Source: Paenibacillus sp. FSL H8-0537
Lineage (GTDB): Bacteria; Bacillota; Bacilli; Paenibacillales; Paenibacillaceae
NCBI RefSeq assembly: GCF_038051995.1
Contig: NZ_CP150290.1
Location: forward strand, 917,501-981,500
DNA length: 64,000 nt
Direction of reading: 5' to 3'
Below, piece after piece: positions 25,147 through 33,462 of the stretch. The stretch's first letter is position 1, and the number at the start of each line of letters is the position of its first letter. The notes beneath the pieces are model-generated. The model was not told the origin of the DNA, ran no database searches, and saw only the letters and a list, made by a program, of their open reading frames with translations. Made by a program: the position numbers and the translations under genes.

Positions 25147-27222
25147 ATGCAGTTCAAAAAACGAATATTGGCTTCATGGATGATGATGTCGCTTTTTATT
25201 GGCGCGTCCATTCCCTTCTCCAATGCTGTTATAGCGGACAAGATTCCACAGATTGTACTCGGCAGCGATTTTGAAGATGGCAGCCTGCAGGGCTGGAAAG
25301 CCAGAATCGGACACGAGAAGCTTAGCCTCAGCAAGCAGGAGGCGAACATCGGCAGCGGGAGCATGCTGGTAGAGGGGCGAAAGCGTACCTATAATGGTCC
25401 CATGCTCGATATTAGGAAGCAGTTGCTCCCTAATAAAGAATATGAAATATCGGCTTATATTAAGCTGAAGGAAAAGCCGGCCAAGGATATAACGATGCAG
25501 TTGACCGTTTATAAAAATTCGGGAGCGTCAAGCTGGAGCCCGCTGAAGCAAATGACAATCAAGAAGGAGGAGTGGCAGCAGTGGCATGAGCTCAAGGGAA
25601 CGTTTCTTCATGGAGACACCCCGTCCGAGCTGAAGCTGTACCTGGAAACGCCTTACATAACGGATGATACGGTCGATACGACAGCCTTTTATGTGGATGA
25701 TGTGTCGATAGCAGTTATTTCCGACATGGCGATAGAGGACAATATTCCGGCAATAAAGGAGGTTTATAAAGACGATTTTGCAATTGGAGCGGCGGTATAT
25801 CCGTGGCAAATGGAAGGCATTTATGGAGATTTGCTCGAAAAGCATTTCAATAGCTTAACGGCAACCTACGAGATGAAGCCCAAGTTTCTGGCGCCCAAGC
25901 AGGGGCAATATGCGTTTGCGGCAGCGGATCGTTACGTCCGCTTTGCCGAGGCAAATGATATGGTGGTGCGCGGCCATGCGCTCATCTGGCATACCGATGC
26001 GGCGGAATGGATGTATTGGGACAATAATGGCAAGCCAGCCAGCCGAACGCTAGCACTGCAGCGGATGAAGCAGTATATCGAGAAGGTCATGAAGCGCTAC
26101 AAGGGCAAGGTATATGCGTGGGATGTCGTCAATGAGGCGATTGCGGATACAGGCGGCGATAAAAACGGGCTTCGCCAAACGTCGTGGTATAAAACGATCG
26201 GACCGGATTACATTGACAAAGCGTTTGAATTTGCGCGTGCTGCCGATCCAACGGCCAAGCTTTATTACAATGACTATGGGACGGAAACACCGCAAAAGCG
26301 GCAGCAAATTTATCAGCTGCTCAAGCGTCTTAAGAGCAAGGGACTTATTGATGGTGTAGGGCTGCAATCGCACTATAAGCTGGAGTCGCCATCGACGCCG
26401 GAAATCGAGAAAACGATCAAGCTGTATGCCGGACTTGGCTTGGACATTCAAATTACGGAGCTGGATATCGATACCCGAATCAGCTTCGGCACCGCAATGC
26501 CGGAGGCGATTGCCGTACAGCAGGCTTACCGTTACAAGGAGCTGCTGGGGCTTTATAAAAAATACAGCAAATCGATCTCATCTGTCACCTTCTGGGGTGT
26601 TCAGGATGAGAAGACATACAACAATCAGGCGCTGCTATTCGATACGGAGCTGCAGGCTAAGCCAGCTTATTGGGGAGTCGCCGATTCGTCGCAGCTGCCG
26701 TCAGACCCGCAAAGCCGCACGGTTGCTTTAAGAGCTTCGCCAAAAGTGCAGCAGTCAGTCGATCAAATATGGGATCAAGCGGTGTCCTCCCAGCTTACGC
26801 AGACGGGAAGCGAGATGTCGAGCTTCAAAACGCTATGGGACGGGACAAATTTGTATGTACAGGTCATTGTAGCCGATAAAACACGCGATGACGCTGATCA
26901 GGTGGAGCTGTATGTACAGGAGAATGGGCAGAAGGGCCGCGATAATGGACTAGAAGTAAGACGGCTGAGCTTTCCTCGTCTGAATCATCAGAAGGGCAGT
27001 TATTCTTATGTAACCAGAGCGCTCTCCACCGGCTATATAGTAGAAACGGTCATTCCTTGGAAAGCAATCAAGGGGGCAAATGGACGGGAAATTGGGTTTG
27101 AAGTCAAAATCATAGATGGAGCGTCCGGCGCAAGCGAGCCAATCTATTGGAACGACAGCGCTTGGCCCAGCGATTCGGTGAGCAAGCTGGGAGCGGTCTG
27201 GCTGGCTGATATGCCGAAATAA
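25147..27222 (+). CDS. Secreted multi-domain endo-1,4-beta-xylanase (GH10)
   Basis: A 691-residue protein. It has a signal peptide (about 1-30), an N-terminal CBM4_9/CBM22-like binding module (about 35-195), a GH10 catalytic domain (about 200-520) and a C-terminal CBM9-like module (about 535-690). The acid/base glutamate lies in 'WDVVNEAI' (Glu330) and the nucleophile in 'QITELDI' (Glu438); 'GHALIWH' is also kept. It hydrolyses the xylan backbone outside the cell. AGAAGGAGG precedes the ATG. A single-gene unit with a hairpin leader. Confidence 0.96.
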   Translation: MQFKKRILASWMMMSLFIGASIPFSNAVIADKIPQIVLGSDFEDGSLQGWKARIGHEKLSLSKQEANIGSGSMLVEGRKRTYNGPMLDIRKQLLPNKEYEISAYIKLKEKPAKDITMQLTVYKNSGASSWSPLKQMTIKKEEWQQWHELKGTFLHGDTPSELKLYLETPYITDDTVDTTAFYVDDVSIAVISDMAIEDNIPAIKEVYKDDFAIGAAVYPWQMEGIYGDLLEKHFNSLTATYEMKPKFLAPKQGQYAFAAADRYVRFAEANDMVVRGHALIWHTDAAEWMYWDNNGKPASRTLALQRMKQYIEKVMKRYKGKVYAWDVVNEAIADTGGDKNGLRQTSWYKTIGPDYIDKAFEFARAADPTAKLYYNDYGTETPQKRQQIYQLLKRLKSKGLIDGVGLQSHYKLESPSTPEIEKTIKLYAGLGLDIQITELDIDTRISFGTAMPEAIAVQQAYRYKELLGLYKKYSKSISSVTFWGVQDEKTYNNQALLFDTELQAKPAYWGVADSSQLPSDPQSRTVALRASPKVQQSVDQIWDQAVSSQLTQTGSEMSSFKTLWDGTNLYVQVIVADKTRDDADQVELYVQENGQKGRDNGLEVRRLSFPRLNHQKGSYSYVTRALSTGYIVETVIPWKAIKGANGREIGFEVKIIDGASGASEPIYWNDSAWPSDSVSKLGAVWLADMPK

Positions 27223-27265
27223 GGCTTGTTTGGCAATAGTGTGAGAGGAGCGGCAGAGGGCGCTC

Positions 27266-27796
27266 TTAACCGGCAGATAGACTGCCGCGAACGCCCTTGC
27301 CTTGGCTCTTGAGCTTGCTGACGAGAGTTGGTCTGTAGCGGCCCAAGATAAAGCGGATGACAAAATAGCCAAGTAAAGAAAACACAATGCTGTTCACGAT
27401 GGAGCCAATCAGAAAATTCATGCCCAGATGGCCGAAGGAAGCAAAATGTCCCGCCTTATGTGTAAGCGGTGGCGCAACGGCATTGGCCGCATGGGCGGGA
27501 TGATCGGCGGCTGGAGCCCCGACGAGGCGGTTCAGCCAAAATCCGACTTTGTAATTCAAATAAAATAGTCCTGGCCAAGTAATGGAGCCAATCGTCGAAA
27601 AAATAACGCAGGCGGCCAGATTGCCGCGAAGCAGCCGAGTCAGCAGTAGGGAAATCGGCAGTCCGACGATAAAAGTCGGAAACCAGCAGTGCAGAAAGCC
27701 CAGTACGCTGCCAAGAGCAACGACATGGTCGCTTTTTTTTATACGGAGCAGGCGCAAGCAATAATATTTGAATTTCCGCAACATTTTTGTTCTCAC
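27266..27796 (-). CDS. DUF2062 membrane protein
   Basis: A 176-residue protein with three to four hydrophobic segments and the pattern of the DUF2062 family ('SDHVVALGSVLGFLHCWFPT', 'NLAACVIFSTIGSITWPGLF'). The family has no settled function. GTG 27796 has GGGAG 9 bp upstream; ATG at 27784 is an alternative. Confidence 0.85.
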   Translation of the reverse strand: MRTKMLRKFKYYCLRLLRIKKSDHVVALGSVLGFLHCWFPTFIVGLPISLLLTRLLRGNLAACVIFSTIGSITWPGLFYLNYKVGFWLNRLVGAPAADHPAHAANAVAPPLTHKAGHFASFGHLGMNFLIGSIVNSIVFSLLGYFVIRFILGRYRPTLVSKLKSQGKGVRGSLSAG

Positions 27797-27944
27797 GATG
27801 AACGGCTCCCAGCTTATATGATGAATGTATCATATCATATTCGTGAGGTGGAACAAAGGTTGCTACAGCTTGAGCCCGCTGTGTTTTCGTCAAAAAGAGA
27901 CAAGAAAGCACAGCAACGAAAAACAAGCCTCTGAATACGCCGTA

Positions 27945-28038
27945 GCAGCGAGAACAGAGACTTGTTTTTCTCGGACTGAAACGCACTGTGTCGCCAGAGG
28001 ACAGTGCGTTTCACCTTGAGAGGTTTTATCAACAAAAG
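27945..28038 (+). repeat. Structured dispersed repeat, copy 3
   Basis: This copy has a preceding hairpin CGAGAACA...TTCTCG, then CTCGGA and a perfect 13-bp stem TGAAACGCACTGT (27977-27989) / ACAGTGCGTTTCA (28001-28013) around GTCGCCAGAGG, and a TTGA/TCAA stem. The stem differs from copies 1 and 2 on both sides in a matching way while the loop core GCYARAGGA is kept. Confidence 0.65.
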
Positions 28039-28097
28039 CCGAGAAGACTCCTTTCTCTACAGAGAGGGGATGAATCGGCCATTTTTGGACGTTTTAC

Positions 28098-29353
28098 GAA
28101 CGTATGTGCTATAATGATAAGAACATATAGGGAAGGAGGAGGGTCTCGTGTTGGTACATAAAGCTTATAAATATCGGATCTATCCGAATGAAGAACAACA
28201 AAGGCTGATTCATCAGATGTTTGGCTGTTGCCGTTTTGTATTCAATTATTTCTTGGGCTTATGGAAAGGTACCTATACGGCAACAGGCAAAGGATTATCC
28301 TATAACACCTGTGCCACTGAGCTTCCTTCCCTCAAAAAAGACTATGAGTGGTTGAAAGATGCCGATAGTATCGCGCTGCAATCAGCCGTTCGAAACGTGG
28401 CGGATAGCTTTGATCGATTTTTTAAGAAACAAAATCAGGCTCCACGTTTTAAGAGCCGTAAGTATCCCGTTCAAAGCTACACCACCAAATATACGAATGG
28501 CAATCTAGCGATTAAAGGGGATCAGCTCAAGCTTCCGAAATTGGGCTGGATTCGCTTTGCAAACTCCAGGGCGACAGACGGGCGCATCCTATCTGCAACG
28601 GTTAGGCGAAACGCGGCGGGTAAATATTTCGTATCCATCGTCTGTGAAGTCGACGTTCAATCGTTGCCGCAAACCGACAAACATATCGGAATTGACTTAG
28701 GACTCAAAGACTTTGCTGTAGGCTCCGATGGCATGCGGGTTGCCCATCCTAAAGCGTTTCGAAAGCACGAAAATCGGTTGGCGATGTGGCAGCGCCGCAT
28801 GGCTCGCCGCACAAAAGGCGGCTCAAATTGGCAAAAAGCTAAAAACAAAGCCGCCTACATTCATGAAAAGATTGCAAATGTTCGTCATGATTTTTTGCAT
28901 CAACTCACAACGAAGCTGATTCGTGAAAACCAAACCATCAGCATCGAAGACTTAAATGTGACAAGCATGCTTAAAAACCATAGGTTAGCCAAAGCCATTA
29001 GTGATGCGTCCTGGGGCGAATTCGAACGACAGTTATCGTATAAATCGCAGTGGTACGGACGGATCGTGAAGTTCGCAGCCCCATTTGCCCCGACGAGCCA
29101 AAGGTGTCATGGGTGTGGATTCATCCATAAAGAAGTGAAAAACCTTTGTGTGCGACAGTGGAAATGCCCGTCATGTGGTACGGTTCATGATCGGGATGAA
29201 AATGCCGCACACAATATTAAAGATGTGGCCGTATAGATGACAACGCCATGAACTGCGGGAACCGCAGGGATCGCTTGGTCTATTTTGCTTCGTTAGAGGC
29301 AACTACCCAAGAATCTCCCACTTCAAGCGTTAGCTAAGTGGGGGAGCGTTCAA
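28098..29353 (+). mobile_element. Solitary TnpB element of the IS200/IS605 group
   Basis: A 1,256-bp element holding only tnpB. The left end GAACGTATGTG follows TTTTAC in the flank; the TATGT...ACATA subterminal hairpin is at about 28102-28129. The right end has a CCCACTT/AAGTGGG hairpin and closes with TTCAA (29349-29353). IS608-type elements insert 3' of TTAC and end in TCAA, which matches. No tnpA is present, so movement would need a transposase from another copy. Joining the flanks restores a plausible gene end for the neighbour at 29350-30024. Confidence 0.85.
28148..29236 (+). CDS. tnpB: TnpB RNA-guided nuclease (IS605 OrfB)
   Basis: A 362-residue protein, normal for the family. RuvC motifs are intact: 'GIDLGLKDFA' (Asp183), 'SIEDLNV' (Glu267) and 'DRDENAA'. 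The zinc finger 'CHGCG' ... 'CPSCG' lies between the last two. TnpB proteins are known to cut DNA guided by an RNA from the element's right end. GTG 28148 follows AGGAGGAGGG. All key residues are present, so it may be active. Confidence 0.95.
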   Translation: MLVHKAYKYRIYPNEEQQRLIHQMFGCCRFVFNYFLGLWKGTYTATGKGLSYNTCATELPSLKKDYEWLKDADSIALQSAVRNVADSFDRFFKKQNQAPRFKSRKYPVQSYTTKYTNGNLAIKGDQLKLPKLGWIRFANSRATDGRILSATVRRNAAGKYFVSIVCEVDVQSLPQTDKHIGIDLGLKDFAVGSDGMRVAHPKAFRKHENRLAMWQRRMARRTKGGSNWQKAKNKAAYIHEKIANVRHDFLHQLTTKLIRENQTISIEDLNVTSMLKNHRLAKAISDASWGEFERQLSYKSQWYGRIVKFAAPFAPTSQRCHGCGFIHKEVKNLCVRQWKCPSCGTVHDRDENAAHNIKDVAV

Positions 29354-29373
29354 TTGTAATAGGACGTTGTGAG
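29225..29373 (+). ncRNA. Predicted omega/reRNA of TnpB with guide
   Basis: By analogy with ISDra2 TnpB, the guide RNA is made from the 3' end of tnpB and the right end. Here the right end folds with CCCACTT/AAGTGGG and ends at TTCAA (29353); the guide would be the first 16-20 nt after it (29354 on), which lies in the neighbouring gene. Exact 5' end is unknown. Confidence 0.5.
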
Positions 29374-30024
29374 CGGAACGAATACGGCTCCACCCTCTTT
29401 GGCATCGGCATAAACATACAGCTGGTTTGCACCGCCGATTTCTACTTCAACCGTGACGAGCCCATCGGCAACGTTAATTTCCGTCGTTTTCAAAATCGTA
29501 TCGGTATCCGTGTCCTTCACCGTCAGCTTGCCGAGGTCCTGACCAACGGCTGCGATTTGAAGGTAAAGCTTTTGGTATTTTTTCTTAGGCTCCAAAATGA
29601 ATGAGCTTGAACGGGCACCTTCTGCGTTATCGAATATGGCTTCCTTGTAATCTTTGCCGTTATAGGTCGTTTGCGCAGCATCCTTCGTGCGGTACATATT
29701 GGTCGTCATGGAGCTTGAGATCGCAACGCCCTCTACCTTTTCGCCTAGCTGAATCATTTGCGTCTTGCTGTCATAGTCGACGGCAACGCCAAGCGCGTCG
29801 GAAATCGATCTTACCGGAAGGTAGGTTGTGCCTTTATAGCTAATTGGAACAACTGTATTATTGCTGCCGTCCCGGAGCTGCACCGGCTTGCCATCTACCT
29901 TGAAAGAAATGTCTTTATTCAAATAAGCTTTAATTTCTTGAAGTTTTGTAGCTCCGTAAGCACCTGTTGCCATGCTTGCAACAATCGTTGTGCCAAGAAT
30001 TACAGCTATCGTAAGCTTTTTCAA
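29350..30024 (-). CDS. Secreted protein with copper-amine-oxidase-N-like (stalk) domain
   Basis: A 224-residue protein with a signal peptide (about 1-24, ending 'ATGAYGA') and a module of the copper amine oxidase N-terminal type ('GTTYLPVRSISDALGVAVDY') common in Paenibacillus surface proteins. A C-terminal beta-rich domain of about 110 residues has no family. TTG start follows AGGAGAG. The TGA stop (29350-29352) is supplied by the right end of the TnpB element; without it the gene would end Lys-TAA, so only the last residue changed (Lys to Asn). Its original terminator is now 1.2 kb away. Confidence 0.88.
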   Translation of the reverse strand: MKKLTIAVILGTTIVASMATGAYGATKLQEIKAYLNKDISFKVDGKPVQLRDGSNNTVVPISYKGTTYLPVRSISDALGVAVDYDSKTQMIQLGEKVEGVAISSSMTTNMYRTKDAAQTTYNGKDYKEAIFDNAEGARSSSFILEPKKKYQKLYLQIAAVGQDLGKLTVKDTDTDTILKTTEINVADGLVTVEVEIGGANQLYVYADAKEGGAVFVPLTTSYYN

Positions 30025-30264
30025 AATAGGCCACTCTCCTGTTCTGGTTTGGAAAATGATAGTTCACATAACTGAAGCTTGAAAATGCTTACCCTATTAT
30101 AGGTGCGCTGCAACAGAGGGACAAGCTTATTGGGACTATTTTCCTCTAAAAATAAGTCTCTAGAAATGGATTTGTTTTTGAAACGCGTTGCGTACATGCC
30201 ACGTACAAGGAAGGAGAAATGTGGTTAATAGGAATAGAAACGGAACATGATAAGGAGGAGACAA

Positions 30265-30582
30265 ATGTCAGGTGTTTGGATTCAGCATTCGGTTATTTTT
30301 AGCTTGAAGCATGCGGAGGGCTCGGATGAAGAGCAGCGATTTCTAGAGGATGGACGTACGATTTTGAGTGCTATCCCGGCCGTTCGCGATTTTCAGGTGT
30401 ATTTGCAGGTAAGCCCTAAAAACGATTATCGTTTTGGCTTCTCCATGGTATTCGAAAGCAACGAAGATTACGAAGCCTATAATGCGCATCCGCTGCATGT
30501 GAAGTTTGTCGAGGAGCGCTGGGTTACGGAAGTAGAGAAATTCTTGGAAATTGATTATCAGAAACACGTTACGGTCGTTTAG
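30265..30582 (+). CDS. Dabb family protein (stress-responsive alpha/beta barrel)
   Basis: A 105-residue protein with 'IQHSVIFSLKHAEGSDEE' and 'GFSMVFESNEDYEAYNAHPL', both hallmarks of the Dabb domain, a dimeric ferredoxin-like barrel. ATG 30265 follows AAGGAGGAG. It lies 15 bp before the TerC gene and is likely co-transcribed. The enzymatic role, if any, is unknown. Confidence 0.9.
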   Translation: MSGVWIQHSVIFSLKHAEGSDEEQRFLEDGRTILSAIPAVRDFQVYLQVSPKNDYRFGFSMVFESNEDYEAYNAHPLHVKFVEERWVTEVEKFLEIDYQKHVTVV

Positions 30583-30597
30583 AAGGAGGAGACAACG

Positions 30598-31422
30598 TTG
30601 GAATTGCTGTTGGAATATGGCTGGGTATTAGTGGTCTTGGTTGTTCTGGAGGGTTTGCTGGCAGCAGATAATGCGCTTGTGCTAGCTGTAATGGTTAAAC
30701 ATCTTGATGAGAAAAGCCGGAAGAAGGCGCTGTTTTACGGGTTGTTCGGCGCATTTATTTTCCGTCTAGCCTCCTTGTTCGTTATCTCGCTGCTTGTGAA
30801 TGTATGGCAAATTCAGGCACTCGGAGCGCTGTATCTCTTATTTATTTCAATAAGCAATATAATTAAGTTTTTACGAAGGTCTAAAGAGAGCGAAGAGGAA
30901 GAGGAGACTGAGGAGCAGAAGGAGAAGAAGAACTCCAAGGCTGGCTTCTGGTGGACTGTTCTGAAGGTCGAAATCGCCGACATCGCCTTTGCGATCGATT
31001 CCATTCTAGCAGCGGTAGCTTTGGCTGTCGCCCTGCCTCCAAGTGGACTGAAGCCAATCGGCGGCATGGACGGCGGACAGTTTATCGTTATTTTCCTCGG
31101 CGGCTTTATCGGGCTTGTCATTATGCGTTTCGCGGCGAACTATTTCGTGAAGCTGCTGCATTCCCGTCCAGCGCTTGAGCTGACTGCATTCGTTATCGTG
31201 GGCTGGGTCGGCGTCAAGCTGGCTGTTCACACGATGGCGCATCCATCGATTCACTGGCTGTCGCATGATTTTGTAGAAGGCTCTTTATGGAAAGCGACCT
31301 TCTACATCGTACTCGTCCTGATCGCTGTAGTTGGCTGGTTCTTGTCGGGCCGCAGCAAAGTGGAAGGCGAGCATGGAGATGGTGCGGGCAAAGCCCCAAA
31401 CCTGGATAAACATACGGGTTAA
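30598..31422 (+). CDS. TerC family membrane protein
   Basis: A 274-residue integral membrane protein with about seven helices. 'EGLLAADNALVLAVMVKHL' and 'EIADIAFAIDSILAAVALA' are the paired acidic motifs of TerC/YceF-type transporters (ExxxxxDN and ExxDxxFxxDS). A charged loop rich in Glu and Lys (residues about 96-113) separates the halves. B. subtilis homologues export manganese. TTG start follows AAGGAGGAG. No yybP-ykoY riboswitch was recognised upstream. Confidence 0.93.
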   Translation: MELLLEYGWVLVVLVVLEGLLAADNALVLAVMVKHLDEKSRKKALFYGLFGAFIFRLASLFVISLLVNVWQIQALGALYLLFISISNIIKFLRRSKESEEEEETEEQKEKKNSKAGFWWTVLKVEIADIAFAIDSILAAVALAVALPPSGLKPIGGMDGGQFIVIFLGGFIGLVIMRFAANYFVKLLHSRPALELTAFVIVGWVGVKLAVHTMAHPSIHWLSHDFVEGSLWKATFYIVLVLIAVVGWFLSGRSKVEGEHGDGAGKAPNLDKHTG

Positions 31423-31449
31423 GCAAATAGAATGACCAAATAAAAGAAC

Positions 31450-31498
31450 AAAGGGAGCCATCTACACAGCTTAGCGCTGCGTGGATGGCTCCTTTTTA
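31450..31498 (+). terminator. Strong terminator after terC
   Basis: GGGAGCCATC pairs with GATGGCTCC, extended inward by CAGC/GCTG, and is followed by TTTTT. Confidence 0.9.
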
Positions 31499-31515
31499 CT
31501 GACATAGATAGGGCA

Positions 31516-31737
31516 TTAGGAGAAGGAAAAGCTAACGATTTCCTCCACCATCACGTATAAGGTGGTTGACGGAGCAGTCGTAATAACGAGATAGGAGGCA
31601 GTGTAATCGGTAAACTGCCCACTTACGCTGCTGCCAGCCGTCGTATTAACCGTTATGGGATTGCCTTTGTTCTCGCTGAGTACGGTGGAGAGAGGGCTTC
31701 CGGGAATAATATGTTTGGCCGTGGATTCGATAGCCAT
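31516..31737 (-). CDS. Small Sm-like/DUF2642-like protein, collagen cluster
   Basis: A 73-residue protein starting at ATG 31737 after GGAGGGG. 'GNPITVNTTAGSSVSGQF' and 'STTLYVMVEEIVSFSF' follow a small beta-barrel pattern also seen at the C-terminus of the collagen-like protein and in the 69-residue protein nearby. DUF2642-type proteins of this kind are known from spore coats. A MITE-like element separates it from the other two genes. Confidence 0.7.
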   Translation of the reverse strand: MAIESTAKHIIPGSPLSTVLSENKGNPITVNTTAGSSVSGQFTDYTASYLVITTAPSTTLYVMVEEIVSFSFS

Positions 31738-31800
31738 CAAGGGCCCCTCCTTTTTAAGGATATAAAAGAATATAGAAATTAAAAAATGTGCGGTTTATAA

Positions 31801-31967
31801 CTAGGGCGTGTCTGAGAACGCTGAGGACAGCAAATTTTGCCGAATTTTCGTTCCATGCAAGGCGCGCTTGTGAAGGCGTACCGGGGGTACGTCAAGCGAA
31901 CGGAACGAAGCAGGGGGCGAAAAGGCGGTTAAAGGTGCCACTGAACGGGTTTTCAGTCACGCCCTAG
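31801..31967. mobile_element. MITE-like element, 167 bp
   Basis: Terminal inverted repeats CTAGGGCGTGTCTGAGAAC and CTAGGGCGTGACTGAAAAC (complement of the right end) bound a noncoding element. Its inside folds back on itself (CGTTCC/GGAACG, CGCTTG/CAAGCG, GTACC/GGTAC). CTAG at both ends may be the target duplication. It lies between two genes of the collagen cluster. Confidence 0.75.
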
Positions 31968-32029
31968 GTCTTTATTCCTCCGTGAAATGCGCCGTGCCTC
32001 AAAAAGGATAGCAAAGTCGTCTGTGCTTG

Positions 32030-32239
32030 TTAAACTGGATTTTCATGCACGTAAATAATGTTGACGAAGAAGATGCGCAGTTCATACAAAAAATTATCCT
32101 GCTCAAACGAGACGAGAATATAATCATTTCCAACCCGATTCAGCGTTCCGACGACAGCAAGCTGAAAATAGCCATTGGTCATCACGGAAACCTCTTTGCC
32201 AATCAAGGGAATTAAATCACCCGAAAGCGTAGTAGCCAT
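32030..32239 (-). CDS. Small Sm-like/DUF2642-like protein, collagen cluster
   Basis: A 69-residue protein from ATG 32239, which has AAAGGAG upstream. 'PLIGKEVSVMTNGYFQLAVV' and 'GNDYILVSFEQDNF' match the small barrel seen in DUF2642/YuzF-like spore proteins. It follows the collagen-like gene by 64 bp on the same strand. A structural role on the spore surface is inferred. Confidence 0.75.
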   Translation of the reverse strand: MATTLSGDLIPLIGKEVSVMTNGYFQLAVVGTLNRVGNDYILVSFEQDNFLYELRIFFVNIIYVHENPV

Positions 32240-32303
32240 GAGCTCCTTTCCTCCTTTTCGGCTTTGGCGGGACGGAGCCAAAGCCGCTTCTGAAGCCATG
32301 GCC

Positions 32304-33173
32304 TCAGCTCAGGGCTTCTATATTCGTAATGTGGGCCAGCGGGATGATCATAACCGACTGGGCAGAAGTGGTGAAGCTTGCAAGCGTCTGCTCCAGACTA
32401 AGCACGGTTCCAGCAAAGCCTGTCGGCTGTCCGGCAGTCATGACGGTAATGAGTGTCCCGGCATCGAGGAAGCCGGTAAGTACAGCAAGCAGCTCGGTGA
32501 AATCGACATTTCCCGAGGTGCCGGGAGGGCCCTGGGGGCCGGCTGGCCCTGGCGCGCCAGCCGGGCCTTGCGCGCCGGCGGCTCCCGGCGTGCCTGCCGG
32601 GCCGGGGATGCCGGCTGGCCCGGCTTCGCCCTGCACGCCCGGCGGCCCTGGCTCGCCGGGCAGGCTCTGCGCGCCGGGAGCGCCAGCGGGCCCGGCGGCT
32701 CCGGCAGGGCCCGCAGGCCCCGCGATGCCGGCGGGGCCTGCAAGGCCGATTGCGCCCGGCGCGCCTTGCTCGCCGGGCACTCCAGGCTCGCCGCGTGCGC
32801 CCGGCGAGCCAGCTGCGCCTTGCGGTCCGGCGGGCCCGGACGCGCCGGCGATGCCTTGGGCCCCGGGTTCCCCCGGAGGCCCGGCAGGCCCGCGAAAGCC
32901 GCGCGAGCCGATGCAGCCGTATGAAATACGCGGCTTAGGGGCTCTTTGAGACTGTGCTGGCGTAAAGCGATAAACCTTGCAATGCTTATGAAAACGTCGG
33001 CGGGCTGAGCAGCCGAAAGAAGGGCAAGCCAGCTTGCGAGGCTTTTTACGTTTGCGCATGCATGGGGACGGTTTTGGACGCAGTCTTTTTCTGATTTTAC
33101 GACGCTTGCGGCGTTTAAGTGTAGGCGACGTCAGCTTGCTCCTGCGCGGAGGAGGCTTAAGAAAGGCAAACAT
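32304..33173 (-). CDS. Collagen-like repeat protein with C-terminal barrel domain
   Basis: A 289-residue protein. The first 85 residues are strongly basic (Lys/Arg-rich, with four Cys or so) and carry no normal signal peptide. Residues about 87-220 are Gly-X-Y triplets, often G-P-A, broken once where Ser replaces Gly ('[13 protein letters not shown]'; AGC at 32664-32666 complement). The last 65 residues form a small beta domain like that of the two small genes downstream. Similar collagen-like proteins (BclA type) make exosporium or spore filaments. AGGAGG precedes the ATG. Very high GC in the triplet part reflects Gly/Pro/Ala codons. Confidence 0.88.
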   Translation of the reverse strand: MFAFLKPPPRRSKLTSPTLKRRKRRKIRKRLRPKPSPCMRKRKKPRKLACPSFGCSARRRFHKHCKVYRFTPAQSQRAPKPRISYGCIGSRGFRGPAGPPGEPGAQGIAGASGPAGPQGAAGSPGARGEPGVPGEQGAPGAIGLAGPAGIAGPAGPAGAAGPAGAPGAQSLPGEPGPPGVQGEAGPAGIPGPAGTPGAAGAQGPAGAPGPAGPQGPPGTSGNVDFTELLAVLTGFLDAGTLITVMTAGQPTGFAGTVLSLEQTLASFTTSAQSVMIIPLAHITNIEALS

Positions 33174-33238
33174 GCTGTATCCTCCTATTTTTTATTTAAA
33201 ATATAGGAAAGCATAATGTTATTCTTTTTCTACATTTC

Positions 33239-33316
33239 TCGGAATGAAACGCGCCGCACCGCCAAAGGACTGCGACAGTCGTTTCACCTTACTATATATG
33301 TATCCGGTAACCAAGC
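33239..33316 (+). repeat. Structured dispersed repeat, copy 2
   Basis: This copy is closest to copy 1 (12571-12645), matching over about 75 bp from CTCGGAATGAAACG to GGTAACCAAG. It lies about 150 bp upstream of the KDPG aldolase gene. It keeps the TGAAACG/CGTTTCA stem and the GCCAAAGGA loop. Confidence 0.65.
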
Positions 33317-33462
33317 AGATGGGACTAGGTAGCTCCCTATTTTTGCGCGCAATTTGACAATTGCCTGTCATGGATTGCCGAGCGGGCGAGAAAGGCATAT
33401 AATTAAAACGGCAAACATCGTACTTTTTCGTACAAATATGAACATTAGGGGAGGCTGTACCT

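Noticed and set aside
30025..30264. Manganese riboswitch (yybP-ykoY) before the Dabb-TerC pair
   Set aside because: The expected conserved GGGGAGUA-like core is not seen.
30218..30301. 27-codon ORF overlapping the start of the Dabb gene
   Set aside because: Spacing to its ribosome site is short and the frame is not protein-like; kept only as a possibility of coupling.
32175..32949. Long plus-strand frames opposite the collagen-like gene
   Set aside because: They are mirror frames of the GC-rich Gly-X-Y repeat, giving Pro/Ala- or Arg-rich artefacts without ribosome sites.
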